The notes under the pieces were generated by a model that worked only from the letters and a program-made list of their open reading frames with translations, was not told the origin of the DNA and ran no database searches. The translations under genes and the position numbers were made by a program. From assembly GCA_040779335.1 (NCBI GenBank), contig JBFONV010000002.1, positions 186,001-250,000 of the forward strand: a stretch of DNA of 64,000 nt, given 5' to 3'. This document shows positions 43,015 through 52,811 of the stretch, piece after piece; the first letter of the stretch is position 1; every line of letters begins with the position of its first letter. The stretch is from JBFONV01 sp040779335 (GTDB lineage Bacteria > Pseudomonadota > Gammaproteobacteria > Enterobacterales > Alteromonadaceae).

Positions 43015-46000
43015 ATGAAGGACCTATTTAAAAACGTTAAATTAGCCATATTTGTAATTTTTACTTCCGCAATGCTACAAGCCTGTGGAGGGTCGAGCAA
43101 TAGCGCAGATAGATATACTATATCAGCCGATGTTGCTAACGTTGCTTTTAGCAGCGAAGTATTACAAACATCGACTGACTCTATTGAAGTAAAAGTTAAT
43201 TTTAAAGGCGATGGTTTATTGCTCGGTTATGCGCCTGATGCGCAACCAGCGATCATTAGGGTCGATGGTGAAGACATTCCCTGGTTAGAATTTAGAACAG
43301 AAAATATTACTGACACCAGTGCTACAATTCATATTGACATTGTCAATGCTGAAAGACTGCCACTTTTTAATTTTGAAACAACATTACGCATATCTACCGG
43401 TGATGTCACCAATACTACTTTGGTTCATCACGACATCGATGTCTCTCTTTTGGTATGGCAAATATTCGCCGATACCGATTTAATCACCTTTAATGGGACA
43501 TTTGGCGATGAAAGCATTCCTAGCCAAACTTTTGAACTGCTATCAGGTGCTAACGAGTGGACAGTTTCTTCTGATGTTGATTGGTTAAGCTTTTCTCCTA
43601 GCTCCGGCACAGGCAGTACGACAATAACGGTAACACCAACCATAAATACCTTTACCAGTGCAGGTTTACAACAAGCCAATATCACTATCAGCGAAGCAAC
43701 TTTAGGCGACAGCCAAACCTTGCCCGTTGAACTCGGCCTCGACAACGTTTATTTATATGCTGATAAAGCCACTATCGCATTTACTGCAACGCCTAATGTA
43801 AAAGCAACTGAACAAGTCGTTAATATCGCCTCCAATAGCCCAACAACACTTACTTGGACTGCCAGTACCGATGCGACATGGTTAACACTTGCGCCCATCG
43901 AAGGGACTGAGCAACTTAGTATTATTGCCGACGCGACTATGGCACCAAGTAATGACACGTCTGTGGCGAGCGTTACCATCACTGCGACTGAAGCAAGTGA
44001 TGTTATTGCTGAAACCATTACAGTGAGTTTATATAACAGCGATCAAACCACTGAGAATAAAACCATTACCGATATTGTGGTGAATAGCCAAGCCATGGTA
44101 AATGCGCCGTCTTTGCCGTACACCTACATTGGCACCAACAATGAACTGCGCATTTATCATCAATATACAGGTGAGCTAATCTCGTCACTGACAATATCGC
44201 CAGAAAACACTTTACTTGAGCAGTTACTCATTCATCCTAACGGTCATTTAATGCTGGCCAAAGCAGATGAAACCATGACGAGTGAAGATGAACAGGGAAA
44301 TCCGATCGAAGAAATCGTCACCCACAGGTACAAAATAAACCTCAGCGACCTCACTTTCACCGAAATAACTGAAGCAAACATTGCCTATGAGCCTAGTCAA
44401 TTTGTACGCCTTAGCGGTCGTTATTTTGTCTTAACGCAAACTTTAGAATTAGCTGATGATAATTTACAGCGCTTGTTTTGGGATGGACAAAATGCCTTCT
44501 TTGCCAGAGGGTTTGATATAGCCGCTCAATCTAATGCCTTATATGCATTAGATGCTAACGATTCTAGCTTTAAACGATATGTGGCGAGCGTCAATGACTT
44601 TACTAGTAAGTCAGTGAGTCTTGAACTTACCCACGACTATCGACCTGACTTACTGCCAGAAGAACTTGATCAAAATACCGCTATTAAAGACTTTGTCGTA
44701 ACAAATAATGAAACAGGTATATACACCATCAGCTCGACTAGCGAATGGATCAGCTTTGACGGCACCGATTTTATCGATAATGGTTTGTTAGAAACCAATG
44801 AAGATATTGTTACTCTTGCTATAGACAAAAGCAGTAATGGCCGTGCTCACTATGTGCGTTTCGATCCAACTCAAGGTTTTTTAGTCAATGTTTATGACGA
44901 GCAACAGGCGTTATCGGCAACCATACTAACCAATGGCAACCAACCTGCCAGCGTAGACATTTCAGCCGATGATAAAAGACTTGCATTAAATGCCACCAGC
45001 AGCGAGCAAATCGAGTTTATTAGCCTTAAGCAATTTGATAGTTCTGCGACAAAGCTAAATTTTGCTATGACATTCGGTGATTCCGAAGTTACCAGTCAAG
45101 ATATCACCTTAACGGGCATTGGCGAAAACTGGACAGCAACATCGAGTCAGCCTTGGCTAATACTAACGCCAAATAATAGCGGTGAAACGGCGACATTAAC
45201 TGCCAGTATTGATACTAGTTTGATCACAGGTTGGGGACTCTTTAGCGCTACCATCACCGTTTATGATCCCGCTAGTAATAGCTACTCAATTATTACTGTT
45301 GAATTCGCCGTTGATGCAGTGCGACTATCAAGTAATTACCCTGCGCTAGCATTTAATCAGTTAGCGACTCAACAAACGCTCACTCATACAGTAGACGTGC
45401 TGTTTAATGGCAGCAATGCCGTTACATGGCAAGCAAGCGCCAATGTTGACTGGCTGACACTCACCGCCGATGTTGCTAACAATAAGTTAATCATTACTGC
45501 CGTACCAGAAAATGCCAGCGGAAATATAATGCATTTTGGCCAAGTTGATATCACGCCAGTTGATAGCAATGATGCACTAGCAGGCAAAATTTCGGTAAGC
45601 CTTCATAAAGATGTTAGCGATGCTGCTGACGTTACCATTAACGATGTAAGTGCCAATAGTGATGCTGTGGCGATCGACCCTCTACGCCCATATATTTATG
45701 TTGGCATAGCTGATTCAATCAAGGTTTATAATGTCATTTCAGGTGCACTAGTCACTAGTATCACTTCACCACTAGCAGGGTTTGACTTAACCAACTTAGT
45801 CATTCACCCCAATGGCTCAATGTTACTGGCATCAAATCTGGAAGAATATGATGACAATGGCACACCAAGCACTAGAGTAAATCATTACCAGATTGATTTA
45901 TCGACTTATGAGATCACTGCATTTGACCGTGACAGCGTTTCAATCAGCAATCGTCCAAGCTTGATCAAAATGATTTCAGGTAAAGCCGTTGTAGTCACTC

Positions 46001-46575
46001 AAACCCAAGAGTTTTCTGACTTAACCCTAAGCAGACAATATTGGGATCAAGACACTGCCTTCTTTGGTTCAGCCATAGCAACAGCCGCTAGCAAAGACAG
46101 TGTAATGGCTTATAACAATACCACTGCAACCATTGAAGAGTGGCAGCTAAGCTACAATGACTATGCTGAGCAAACTATTTCAGCTACCCCAATGAGCAGC
46201 TATCAAAACGATAACTTCTCTAATAGCTTGAGTCATTTCGTTGCGGACACTCATGGCGAAAACATCTACACGGCAACCAGCGTTACTGAGTGGTCAACCT
46301 ATGACGGTAGTGAATATATTGATCAAGGGGTGATGCACGCAGATGATAATATCACCACGTTAAACGTAACTAATGACAGCGCGAATAATAGTTACTTTTA
46401 CCGCTATAACCCATTAGCTGGTTTTACCATAACTAAATACGATAATGCTCAAACAGAAGTATGGTCTCAAGTACTATCAACTGGCACTGGGACAAGTTAC
46501 TTAATGCCCAGTTATCAACGTGTCATTAGTTATGATAGTGGTACTGAAACTATTACGATATTGCCTACACCTTAG
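43015..46575 (+). CDS. large lipoprotein with BACON-like domains and an internal duplication
   Basis: An 1186-residue protein, probably on the outer membrane. The signal sequence ends in lipobox LQAC (Cys24), followed by GGSSNS. After an N-terminal beta region (30-145) come two BACON-like modules at about 145-245 (EWTVSSDVDWLSFSPSSGTGSTTITVTPT) and 245-340 (LTWTASTDATWLTLAPIEGTEQLSI). A beta-propeller-like segment follows, 345-655 (YTYIGTNNELRIYHQYTGEL...LIHPNGHLMLA). The whole arrangement then repeats: BACON-like 678-768 and 768-865, and a second propeller-like part 870-1186 (YIYVGIADSIKVYNVISGALV...LVIHPNGSMLLA). BACON domains often bind carbohydrate or mucin-like ligands; the role here is unknown. 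A good AGGGA site precedes the ATG. Convergent with the M4 protease gene. Confidence 0.85.
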   Translation: MKDLFKNVKLAIFVIFTSAMLQACGGSSNSADRYTISADVANVAFSSEVLQTSTDSIEVKVNFKGDGLLLGYAPDAQPAIIRVDGEDIPWLEFRTENITDTSATIHIDIVNAERLPLFNFETTLRISTGDVTNTTLVHHDIDVSLLVWQIFADTDLITFNGTFGDESIPSQTFELLSGANEWTVSSDVDWLSFSPSSGTGSTTITVTPTINTFTSAGLQQANITISEATLGDSQTLPVELGLDNVYLYADKATIAFTATPNVKATEQVVNIASNSPTTLTWTASTDATWLTLAPIEGTEQLSIIADATMAPSNDTSVASVTITATEASDVIAETITVSLYNSDQTTENKTITDIVVNSQAMVNAPSLPYTYIGTNNELRIYHQYTGELISSLTISPENTLLEQLLIHPNGHLMLAKADETMTSEDEQGNPIEEIVTHRYKINLSDLTFTEITEANIAYEPSQFVRLSGRYFVLTQTLELADDNLQRLFWDGQNAFFARGFDIAAQSNALYALDANDSSFKRYVASVNDFTSKSVSLELTHDYRPDLLPEELDQNTAIKDFVVTNNETGIYTISSTSEWISFDGTDFIDNGLLETNEDIVTLAIDKSSNGRAHYVRFDPTQGFLVNVYDEQQALSATILTNGNQPASVDISADDKRLALNATSSEQIEFISLKQFDSSATKLNFAMTFGDSEVTSQDITLTGIGENWTATSSQPWLILTPNNSGETATLTASIDTSLITGWGLFSATITVYDPASNSYSIITVEFAVDAVRLSSNYPALAFNQLATQQTLTHTVDVLFNGSNAVTWQASANVDWLTLTADVANNKLIITAVPENASGNIMHFGQVDITPVDSNDALAGKISVSLHKDVSDAADVTINDVSANSDAVAIDPLRPYIYVGIADSIKVYNVISGALVTSITSPLAGFDLTNLVIHPNGSMLLASNLEEYDDNGTPSTRVNHYQIDLSTYEITAFDRDSVSISNRPSLIKMISGKAVVVTQTQEFSDLTLSRQYWDQDTAFFGSAIATAASKDSVMAYNNTTATIEEWQLSYNDYAEQTISATPMSSYQNDNFSNSLSHFVADTHGENIYTATSVTEWSTYDGSEYIDQGVMHADDNITTLNVTNDSANNSYFYRYNPLAGFTITKYDNAQTEVWSQVLSTGTGTSYLMPSYQRVISYDSGTETITILPTP

Positions 46576-46614
46576 CTACTACAGGCATTAATCAGCAATA
46601 GCTAATGTAAAAAC

Positions 46615-46639
46615 AAAAAGCCGCAGTAGCGGCTTTTTT
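46615..46639 (+). terminator. terminator downstream of the BACON-domain lipoprotein gene
   Basis: Stem GCCGC (46620-46624) / GCGGC (46629-46633), extended by A/T pairs, with an AGTA loop and a following run of six T. Confidence 0.8.
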
Positions 46640-47093
46640 AGTTTTTATAATCAAAAATACAGTGATTACAAAACAACTTTTATAATCAAACTACCCAGTG
46701 AACGAGTATTTAACAGATAAGGATTAGTAGGACGTAATCAACTGAACAAATTTTATTTTCTGATAATAATATAAGCTAAATCACTCTTGATTTAATATAA
46801 GACAGTTCTCACTTACTCACTTCAAATTAAAAAATAAAGTATTCCATACTTTGTCATTACACCTAAAAACAACGAGTAATTATATGCTAGGCCACAACAA
46901 AGGTTGAAGTTAACTAATAGCGAATATGCCCTTCAAACTATTCACTATATATACTCTACTAGAATTTTTTACAAATAGCTTTATAGATTACTAAACGGTT
47001 AACATTGTCATATTATCAGCCGTATATATGATAGGACTGATAATATTGAATAACTAAAGCGCCCCATAAAAGCTAGATAAATTAATATTAAGT
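46640..47093. other. intergenic region between two convergent giant genes
   Basis: 454 AT-rich bases with no coding frame I would support. The only structure I see is a 10-bp inverted repeat ATATTATCAG (47010-47019) / CTGATAATAT (47037-47046) with a 17-base loop, 48 bases beyond the protease stop. It has no T tract on either strand. Confidence 0.5.
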
Positions 47094-50000
47094 TTATGCT
47101 GCCTGAAGAAACTTACTTTTTCGTCCAGTAGCACGGCTTATGAAAACAAGACTTGACAATAGTAACCAAAAAACAGTTCCACCTCCCCCTGATTTACTTT
47201 CCTCTTTAGAAGCAGCGACAACTTCATTTCGGACCGTTATGCTAATTGTCTGCTGCGCACTTAAATCACCATCAGAAACAACAGCCTGTATCTCAATTAT
47301 ACTATCAGAGTTCACTTTGGGAGCGTTAAAAATGAGCTCCGAGGTATTATTGTCGATTGTAATATCTGGCCCAGAAACTTGAATCCAATTAAAAACTAAT
47401 TCTTGCTCGTCTGGATCGGTCGCAGTTGCAGTTAGAGTAATACTATTTCCTTCTAACACACTACTACTAGATGCACTTACAGTAAGTTCTGGTGCTCGAT
47501 TAACATTGTCTACTGCGACAGTTATCGTTTGAGTACTTTCTCCAAAGCTATCATTTACGATTAGTTCAAACATTAAGTTTTCTTGTATTTCTACTTCTGG
47601 CGCGACAAATTCTAGGACGGCGCCATCACCGCCATTCATTTCCACAATTTGTCCGCTTATCTGCTGCCATGTAAAGCTTAAGACATCATTTTCGTTATCA
47701 TTAGTTGCTGATGCATCTAGCAAAACGAGACTACGTTCATCAACAGTTGTTGTGGGTGTTAGCTCAATGATGGGTAACTGATTTTTCCAAGAAGTTATAG
47801 TACCAATAAACTCTAGTTGAGCATTATCTGAGCCATCGATTTCACCACCATCGTCAAGATTTAGGAATATACAATTATCTCCAGCTGTGAGGCCATTGGT
47901 ATAATAACTGTAATATTCAGGACAATTACCGTCGAAATTCAATGACGCTGACCTAAGTTCCTCTTGCTTTGAATAAGTATTCCAACCAGATTCTTGATTA
48001 TAAATACGTAATACAGCCTGTTCGGGTATAGTTTTTCCATCAGGCAAAGGTACAATAATCGATGCAAAATTTTCATAATAAGGTCGTTGCATATCACTAA
48101 CAGTAAAATTCATAATGACATTTCCATTATTATAATGAGGATCGATTGCATTATTGATACTGCTATAAGTGTCTATGTCAGAATATGTAATGCCAGCACT
48201 CTGTGCTTGCCATGTCTTGGCCAATTTTACAACATTTCCAACGCTAACATGTCCTCCACCATTAATTACTCTGATTGATGGTTCATTAACAGTCCAAGGC
48301 ACTCTTGTAACATTAGCGTCAGTATCTAAATAGTTTACGATACCATCATTATCACTATCCCCTGTGCCTTCAACGTCATCTGTAACTCCATCATTATCAC
48401 TATCATTGTTACTGAGTTCAGGTTTATTATCAGCAATAGTCAACAAAAATATTTTTGATACTTCATAGAGCTCAGGTGTATTACTTTCACTCACTGTAAC
48501 TACAATAGGATAATTACCAATAGCTACTACAGATGGCTCAAATTCGATAGTTTGAGATAAACCATCGATATCATTATCAACAATTCCTTCTGCAAGTATC
48601 CACTCTATTTGGTGCTCATCAGTAACGTTAAAATCGTTGATATTCGCAGTAACAGTTACTAAACCACCTAGGGGATCAATCAAACTAACCATTTCACCAT
48701 TTTGTGATATTTCAAAGTAAAAATCCGGAGCCGCATTTTCTTCAACCAAATAGATAGCTGAGTGGGTATTTTCTGTATCAAGAACAGCATTACTTACATC
48801 AACGATTGAAAAGAAAACCATCTCATCGCCACGAAGGGATTCTGGAATAAACTCTTCTATCAAAATTGAATTTCCTTCATATAGCGTTGCAGTATTTGAA
48901 TATCGTGTTTGATTTTGATAGGCGATTTCATAACTAAAAATTATTGGGTACACAACCGCGTTGCCATTTAGAAAAACAGGAATTTTTGCATAATTTCCTG
49001 GAGTTGCGTAAGTTGCCCTAGAATTGATTTTAGGCAAAATAACGACCGATAGTTGAGTTATTGCACTATTGCCTTGATTATCAGACGCTACTATTTCAAC
49101 TTCATGTGTCCCAGGTTTCATTCTTGAATTTCCTGTAACTTCAACAGCAACATAACCATCAACGATATCCGTAGCAGTAACATTTAGATCATTATTAATA
49201 TTAGTAAACTCGCCACGACTGCTAATGAGTAAAGGTTCAAACTCTTCAAATACAGGCGCTAATGTATCCTGGATAGTTAGTATCTGAGTAGCTGTTGATG
49301 TATTACCTGCACTATCAATTGCGTTCCAGATAATTTCATGGCTGCCAAGCAAGTACGGTCCTGTATTTTGGGTTTCAACAATTGGTGCATTAATATTATT
49401 ATCGGTAACGTCAGGGACCATTAACTGATAGTTAGTAGTAGGTCCCGTTGCTTCCACTATTATTTCATTAAGCGTTGGAAATTGGGGGGCGATATTACTA
49501 CCAATACTACTATCTAGAGGAGACTCATCCTCACTATCGATAACACCATCACTATCACTATCTGGATTTTCAGGATCTGTACCCATTTGGTATTCTTGTA
49601 AATTAGTCCCCCCATCGCTATCACTGTCAACTTGGCCATCTGCTGATGAGTTTGGATCTAATTGATGTTCTATCTCCCAGCCATCAGGGATGCCATCACC
49701 ATCTGTGTCAGCTTGTAATGGATCAGTGCCATAAGTAATAAATTCTTGATAATCACTTAATCCATCATTATCCGTATCGCTATCAAGAGGATTAGTCCCG
49801 AGTTCAAACTCCTCTCTTGATGTTAAATTATCATTGTCAGGGTCAGATTGAGCTTCACCATTAGCACTTATAGGATCAAAGCCATACATCACCTCAAAAC
49901 CATCATTCATACCATCGTTATCAGAATCTCCGAGTAAAGGATCAGTCCAGTGATTATTGAGTTCATCACCATCAGTTAAGCCATCACTATCAGAATCAGG

Positions 50001-52688
50001 TAATAATGGGTCAGTACCATGAATATTAATCTCATCAGCATCATTTAAGCCATCAACATCAGTATCAATTAAGGTAGGGTCTGTACCGTAGCCAAATTCT
50101 TGCAAATTAGTTAAAGTATCCTGATCATTATCTAGAGTGGCATCCGTTGGATCATTGATATCCAAACCATATAATTCTTCCCAAGTGTCAGGTAAACCGT
50201 CGTTGTCGGTATCTATCACTACATTTTCTAAAGATATATTCAGTGTATATGTTGCGCTAGTATTCACTGGTGAATCACTGAATCTAGATACTTTAACAGT
50301 ATAAACCCCTACTGAGGTAAAAGAGTAACTTAGAAACGAATCATAAAGGTGTATGCTACCGCCTTGACCATATGTAACAGTTGCATCATCGTTAGCATCT
50401 AATAACAAACCACTTTCATCGTATAAACGCAAATAGGTATCAATGCTGCCACCAACATTCATACCATAATCGATATCAAAAATAGCAATACTCGGTGCAG
50501 AAGTAACGGTAAATTGAAAATAATCATAACTATCGTCCCCTGTACCCGCAATAGTAACATGGCCTATTAACGTAGAATTATTAGTAGTTTCATCGCCAAT
50601 ATCGGGTGAATAATTAAGATTGAAATGATCATCTATATTCTGTGCCTGCGCTAACGTATTGTTAGGCTCAATTTCTTCAATTTCTTCAATATTAGGGTCG
50701 GTGCCATCCTCAAACTCTATTAAATTGCTACGACCATCGTTATCCGAATCAAGTTGGCTATCATCAATCAGTGGATTTAAATGATACAATACTTCCCAGC
50801 CGTCAGGCATACCATCACTTTCAGTATCAAGTAAAAGTGGATTTGTAAGATGAACATTAACTTCCTCTCCATCATTTAACATATCTTGATCTGTGTCAGC
50901 GATAATAGGATCGGTTAAATGGATATTTACTTCGTCAGCATCAGATAATGTATCTTCATCACTGTCAGCAAGATTAGGTTTAGTACCTAACTGATATTCC
51001 TGAAGGTTGGTTAACGTATCGTTGTCTAAGTCTAAACTTGCATCGTTAGGGTCGTTATAATCAAGACCATATATATATTCCCAATAATCAGACATACCGT
51101 CGTTATCATTATCAGCAAATGGCAGATTATCACAGGAGACGCCAACTTGATGAAAAGCGAAAACTACAGGGAATACATCATAATCTAAGTCATCTGCCGC
51201 GTTAATGACACCACAAGCACCTTCGACAAAATCCGTTGAATTAGTCCAGTAATTTCTATTGGCATCAAACATGGCATTGTATGCCATTTGAATATCCCAG
51301 CCAGTAGTTGTTGCCAACAAATAAAAGGCTCGATTGAATACACCACTACTATAGTGAACATCTATACCGCTATAATAATCATCCGCGTGCCCAATAGAGC
51401 GTCCGTCTCTAGTAGGATCTTCAAAAAAACGTAACGCTTCTCCTGACTTAAAAATATCTGCGCCCATCAACCAGTCGTTACTACCTCTAACGTAAAATTC
51501 AGCTGCCTCTCCAGTCATATCTGAAAAAGCTTCGTTAATACCACCTGATTGATCGCTGTAAATTAGATCGGAGTTTTGATCGGTTACCCCATGGCCAATT
51601 TCATGGGCGGAAACATCAAGCGACACAAGCGGATAAAACCTATCAGCGCCATCACCGAAGGTCATTGATGATCCATCCCAAAAAGCATTTTCATAGCTGG
51701 TCGAGTAGTGAACATTCATCACTAGTTGAAAAGATAAAGGAGCTACACTATACCAATCGTTAAACATGGAAAAAACAGCATTGCCAAACGAATGGGCATC
51801 ATTTAGCGGTGAATATGCACCATTAATCTCTTTATAGGTATTTCGAGAACAAGGAAAAGAAAAGGCATCACTACCGCTAGTACCGTGATTTAAATCTACC
51901 GTTTTAACATTAGAATTTTCAAGTGTACATGTTCCATTATTTTCCGTGACATCTAGTGCATCAAAGTCAGTGCCATGCTCATATTGTCCTACTTTAATGT
52001 TACCACCAGGTCCGGTAGCTTGAGCATAATTAAGACCATCCCACTCTTTTAGTATCTTTGATGTGTTGGCATCTATAATAAAAGTTGGTTTTGCGAGTTC
52101 TCCGATCAAGGTTTTATAAAAATAACTCACGAAATAAGCCAGCGTAGCCTTATTCTCGTCATTTAAATAGATGATTAATTCTGCTTTTTCTTGGCTATAG
52201 GTAGGTGAAGGTTCAGCACCTCCCTTGTCAACTTTATAAGCTTTTTTTGCAAAATCGATGATTTGCAGAGTTTTAAACGCAGGTGAAATATCAGTAGTAG
52301 GATTTAAATCGGAGTCAATTTTTTTCGCAAGTTTACCATTGAGCTTATTAAGCTGCTGATTTCTATCCAAATGAATAACTAACTGCTTACCCCAAACAGG
52401 TATATCATTGTAATACTGTTGGTACCGAATGTGGTTACGATTAAGCTGTTTAGGGCTAATTTCTTTTAATGAGTTGTTACTGCTTAACTCACTAAAAGAC
52501 ATTACCTGCTCTGCGATTTGAGCTGGTTTTAATTTTTCTAAAGAATTTAATCCGCTAGCATTACTCTTTGCGAGTTCACTGGCAAAAAGTCTGGCGTCAT
52601 TATTAGTAAATTTTTGTATTTCTGCACTAAAAGCAAATGAAGGAAAACAAACAGCAATAAAAGCCAAACACTTGACGTTTTGGTACAT
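47094..52688 (-). CDS. secreted mosaic M4 (thermolysin-type) metalloprotease with GlyGly-CTERM tail
   Basis: A 1864-residue exported protease. It has a signal peptide at 1-21 (ending AFSA), an FTP/PepSY-type propeptide at about 25-215, and an M4 catalytic domain at about 225-520. The zinc motif HEIGH is at 362-366, the third ligand Glu386 in GGINEAFSD, and the catalytic His445 in DVHYSSGVFNRAFYLLA. Calcium-binding thrombospondin type 3-like repeats (DxDxDGxxD) fill about 525-668 (six units) and 825-1055 (ten units). Between them lies a PPC-type beta domain (about 672-822). HYR and Ig/cadherin-like domains follow to about 1820, with a third short Asp repeat (SDNDGVTDDVEG). The C-terminus, SGGGGTVFWLLLSSLVFISRATGRKSKF, is a GlyGly-CTERM anchor processed by rhombosortase in type II secreting bacteria. 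It is probably a nutrient-acquiring or surface protease. Confidence 0.92.
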   Translation of the reverse strand: MYQNVKCLAFIAVCFPSFAFSAEIQKFTNNDARLFASELAKSNASGLNSLEKLKPAQIAEQVMSFSELSSNNSLKEISPKQLNRNHIRYQQYYNDIPVWGKQLVIHLDRNQQLNKLNGKLAKKIDSDLNPTTDISPAFKTLQIIDFAKKAYKVDKGGAEPSPTYSQEKAELIIYLNDENKATLAYFVSYFYKTLIGELAKPTFIIDANTSKILKEWDGLNYAQATGPGGNIKVGQYEHGTDFDALDVTENNGTCTLENSNVKTVDLNHGTSGSDAFSFPCSRNTYKEINGAYSPLNDAHSFGNAVFSMFNDWYSVAPLSFQLVMNVHYSTSYENAFWDGSSMTFGDGADRFYPLVSLDVSAHEIGHGVTDQNSDLIYSDQSGGINEAFSDMTGEAAEFYVRGSNDWLMGADIFKSGEALRFFEDPTRDGRSIGHADDYYSGIDVHYSSGVFNRAFYLLATTTGWDIQMAYNAMFDANRNYWTNSTDFVEGACGVINAADDLDYDVFPVVFAFHQVGVSCDNLPFADNDNDGMSDYWEYIYGLDYNDPNDASLDLDNDTLTNLQEYQLGTKPNLADSDEDTLSDADEVNIHLTDPIIADTDQDMLNDGEEVNVHLTNPLLLDTESDGMPDGWEVLYHLNPLIDDSQLDSDNDGRSNLIEFEDGTDPNIEEIEEIEPNNTLAQAQNIDDHFNLNYSPDIGDETTNNSTLIGHVTIAGTGDDSYDYFQFTVTSAPSIAIFDIDYGMNVGGSIDTYLRLYDESGLLLDANDDATVTYGQGGSIHLYDSFLSYSFTSVGVYTVKVSRFSDSPVNTSATYTLNISLENVVIDTDNDGLPDTWEELYGLDINDPTDATLDNDQDTLTNLQEFGYGTDPTLIDTDVDGLNDADEINIHGTDPLLPDSDSDGLTDGDELNNHWTDPLLGDSDNDGMNDGFEVMYGFDPISANGEAQSDPDNDNLTSREEFELGTNPLDSDTDNDGLSDYQEFITYGTDPLQADTDGDGIPDGWEIEHQLDPNSSADGQVDSDSDGGTNLQEYQMGTDPENPDSDSDGVIDSEDESPLDSSIGSNIAPQFPTLNEIIVEATGPTTNYQLMVPDVTDNNINAPIVETQNTGPYLLGSHEIIWNAIDSAGNTSTATQILTIQDTLAPVFEEFEPLLISSRGEFTNINNDLNVTATDIVDGYVAVEVTGNSRMKPGTHEVEIVASDNQGNSAITQLSVVILPKINSRATYATPGNYAKIPVFLNGNAVVYPIIFSYEIAYQNQTRYSNTATLYEGNSILIEEFIPESLRGDEMVFFSIVDVSNAVLDTENTHSAIYLVEENAAPDFYFEISQNGEMVSLIDPLGGLVTVTANINDFNVTDEHQIEWILAEGIVDNDIDGLSQTIEFEPSVVAIGNYPIVVTVSESNTPELYEVSKIFLLTIADNKPELSNNDSDNDGVTDDVEGTGDSDNDGIVNYLDTDANVTRVPWTVNEPSIRVINGGGHVSVGNVVKLAKTWQAQSAGITYSDIDTYSSINNAIDPHYNNGNVIMNFTVSDMQRPYYENFASIIVPLPDGKTIPEQAVLRIYNQESGWNTYSKQEELRSASLNFDGNCPEYYSYYTNGLTAGDNCIFLNLDDGGEIDGSDNAQLEFIGTITSWKNQLPIIELTPTTTVDERSLVLLDASATNDNENDVLSFTWQQISGQIVEMNGGDGAVLEFVAPEVEIQENLMFELIVNDSFGESTQTITVAVDNVNRAPELTVSASSSSVLEGNSITLTATATDPDEQELVFNWIQVSGPDITIDNNTSELIFNAPKVNSDSIIEIQAVVSDGDLSAQQTISITVRNEVVAASKEESKSGGGGTVFWLLLSSLVFISRATGRKSKFLQAA

Positions 52689-52811
52689 AGAACGGTCCCT
52701 GTAACCTAAAGCAATTCCTTTTGTTGAGAGGTTGCTTAGAATAAAAATAAAATTGATCTGTTATCGTTATTCTAAGTTAACGCAAATCTCTTGTAAATAT
52801 AATGTAAATAG

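Noticed and set aside
47010..47046. Inverted repeat after the M4 protease gene considered as a terminator.
   Set aside because: The loop is long (17 bases), the stem is A/T-rich and no T tract follows on either strand.
43015..52688. The two giant genes considered as horizontally acquired.
   Set aside because: Codon use and AT content look like the neighbours, and there are no att sites, tRNA junctions or mobile genes at the borders.
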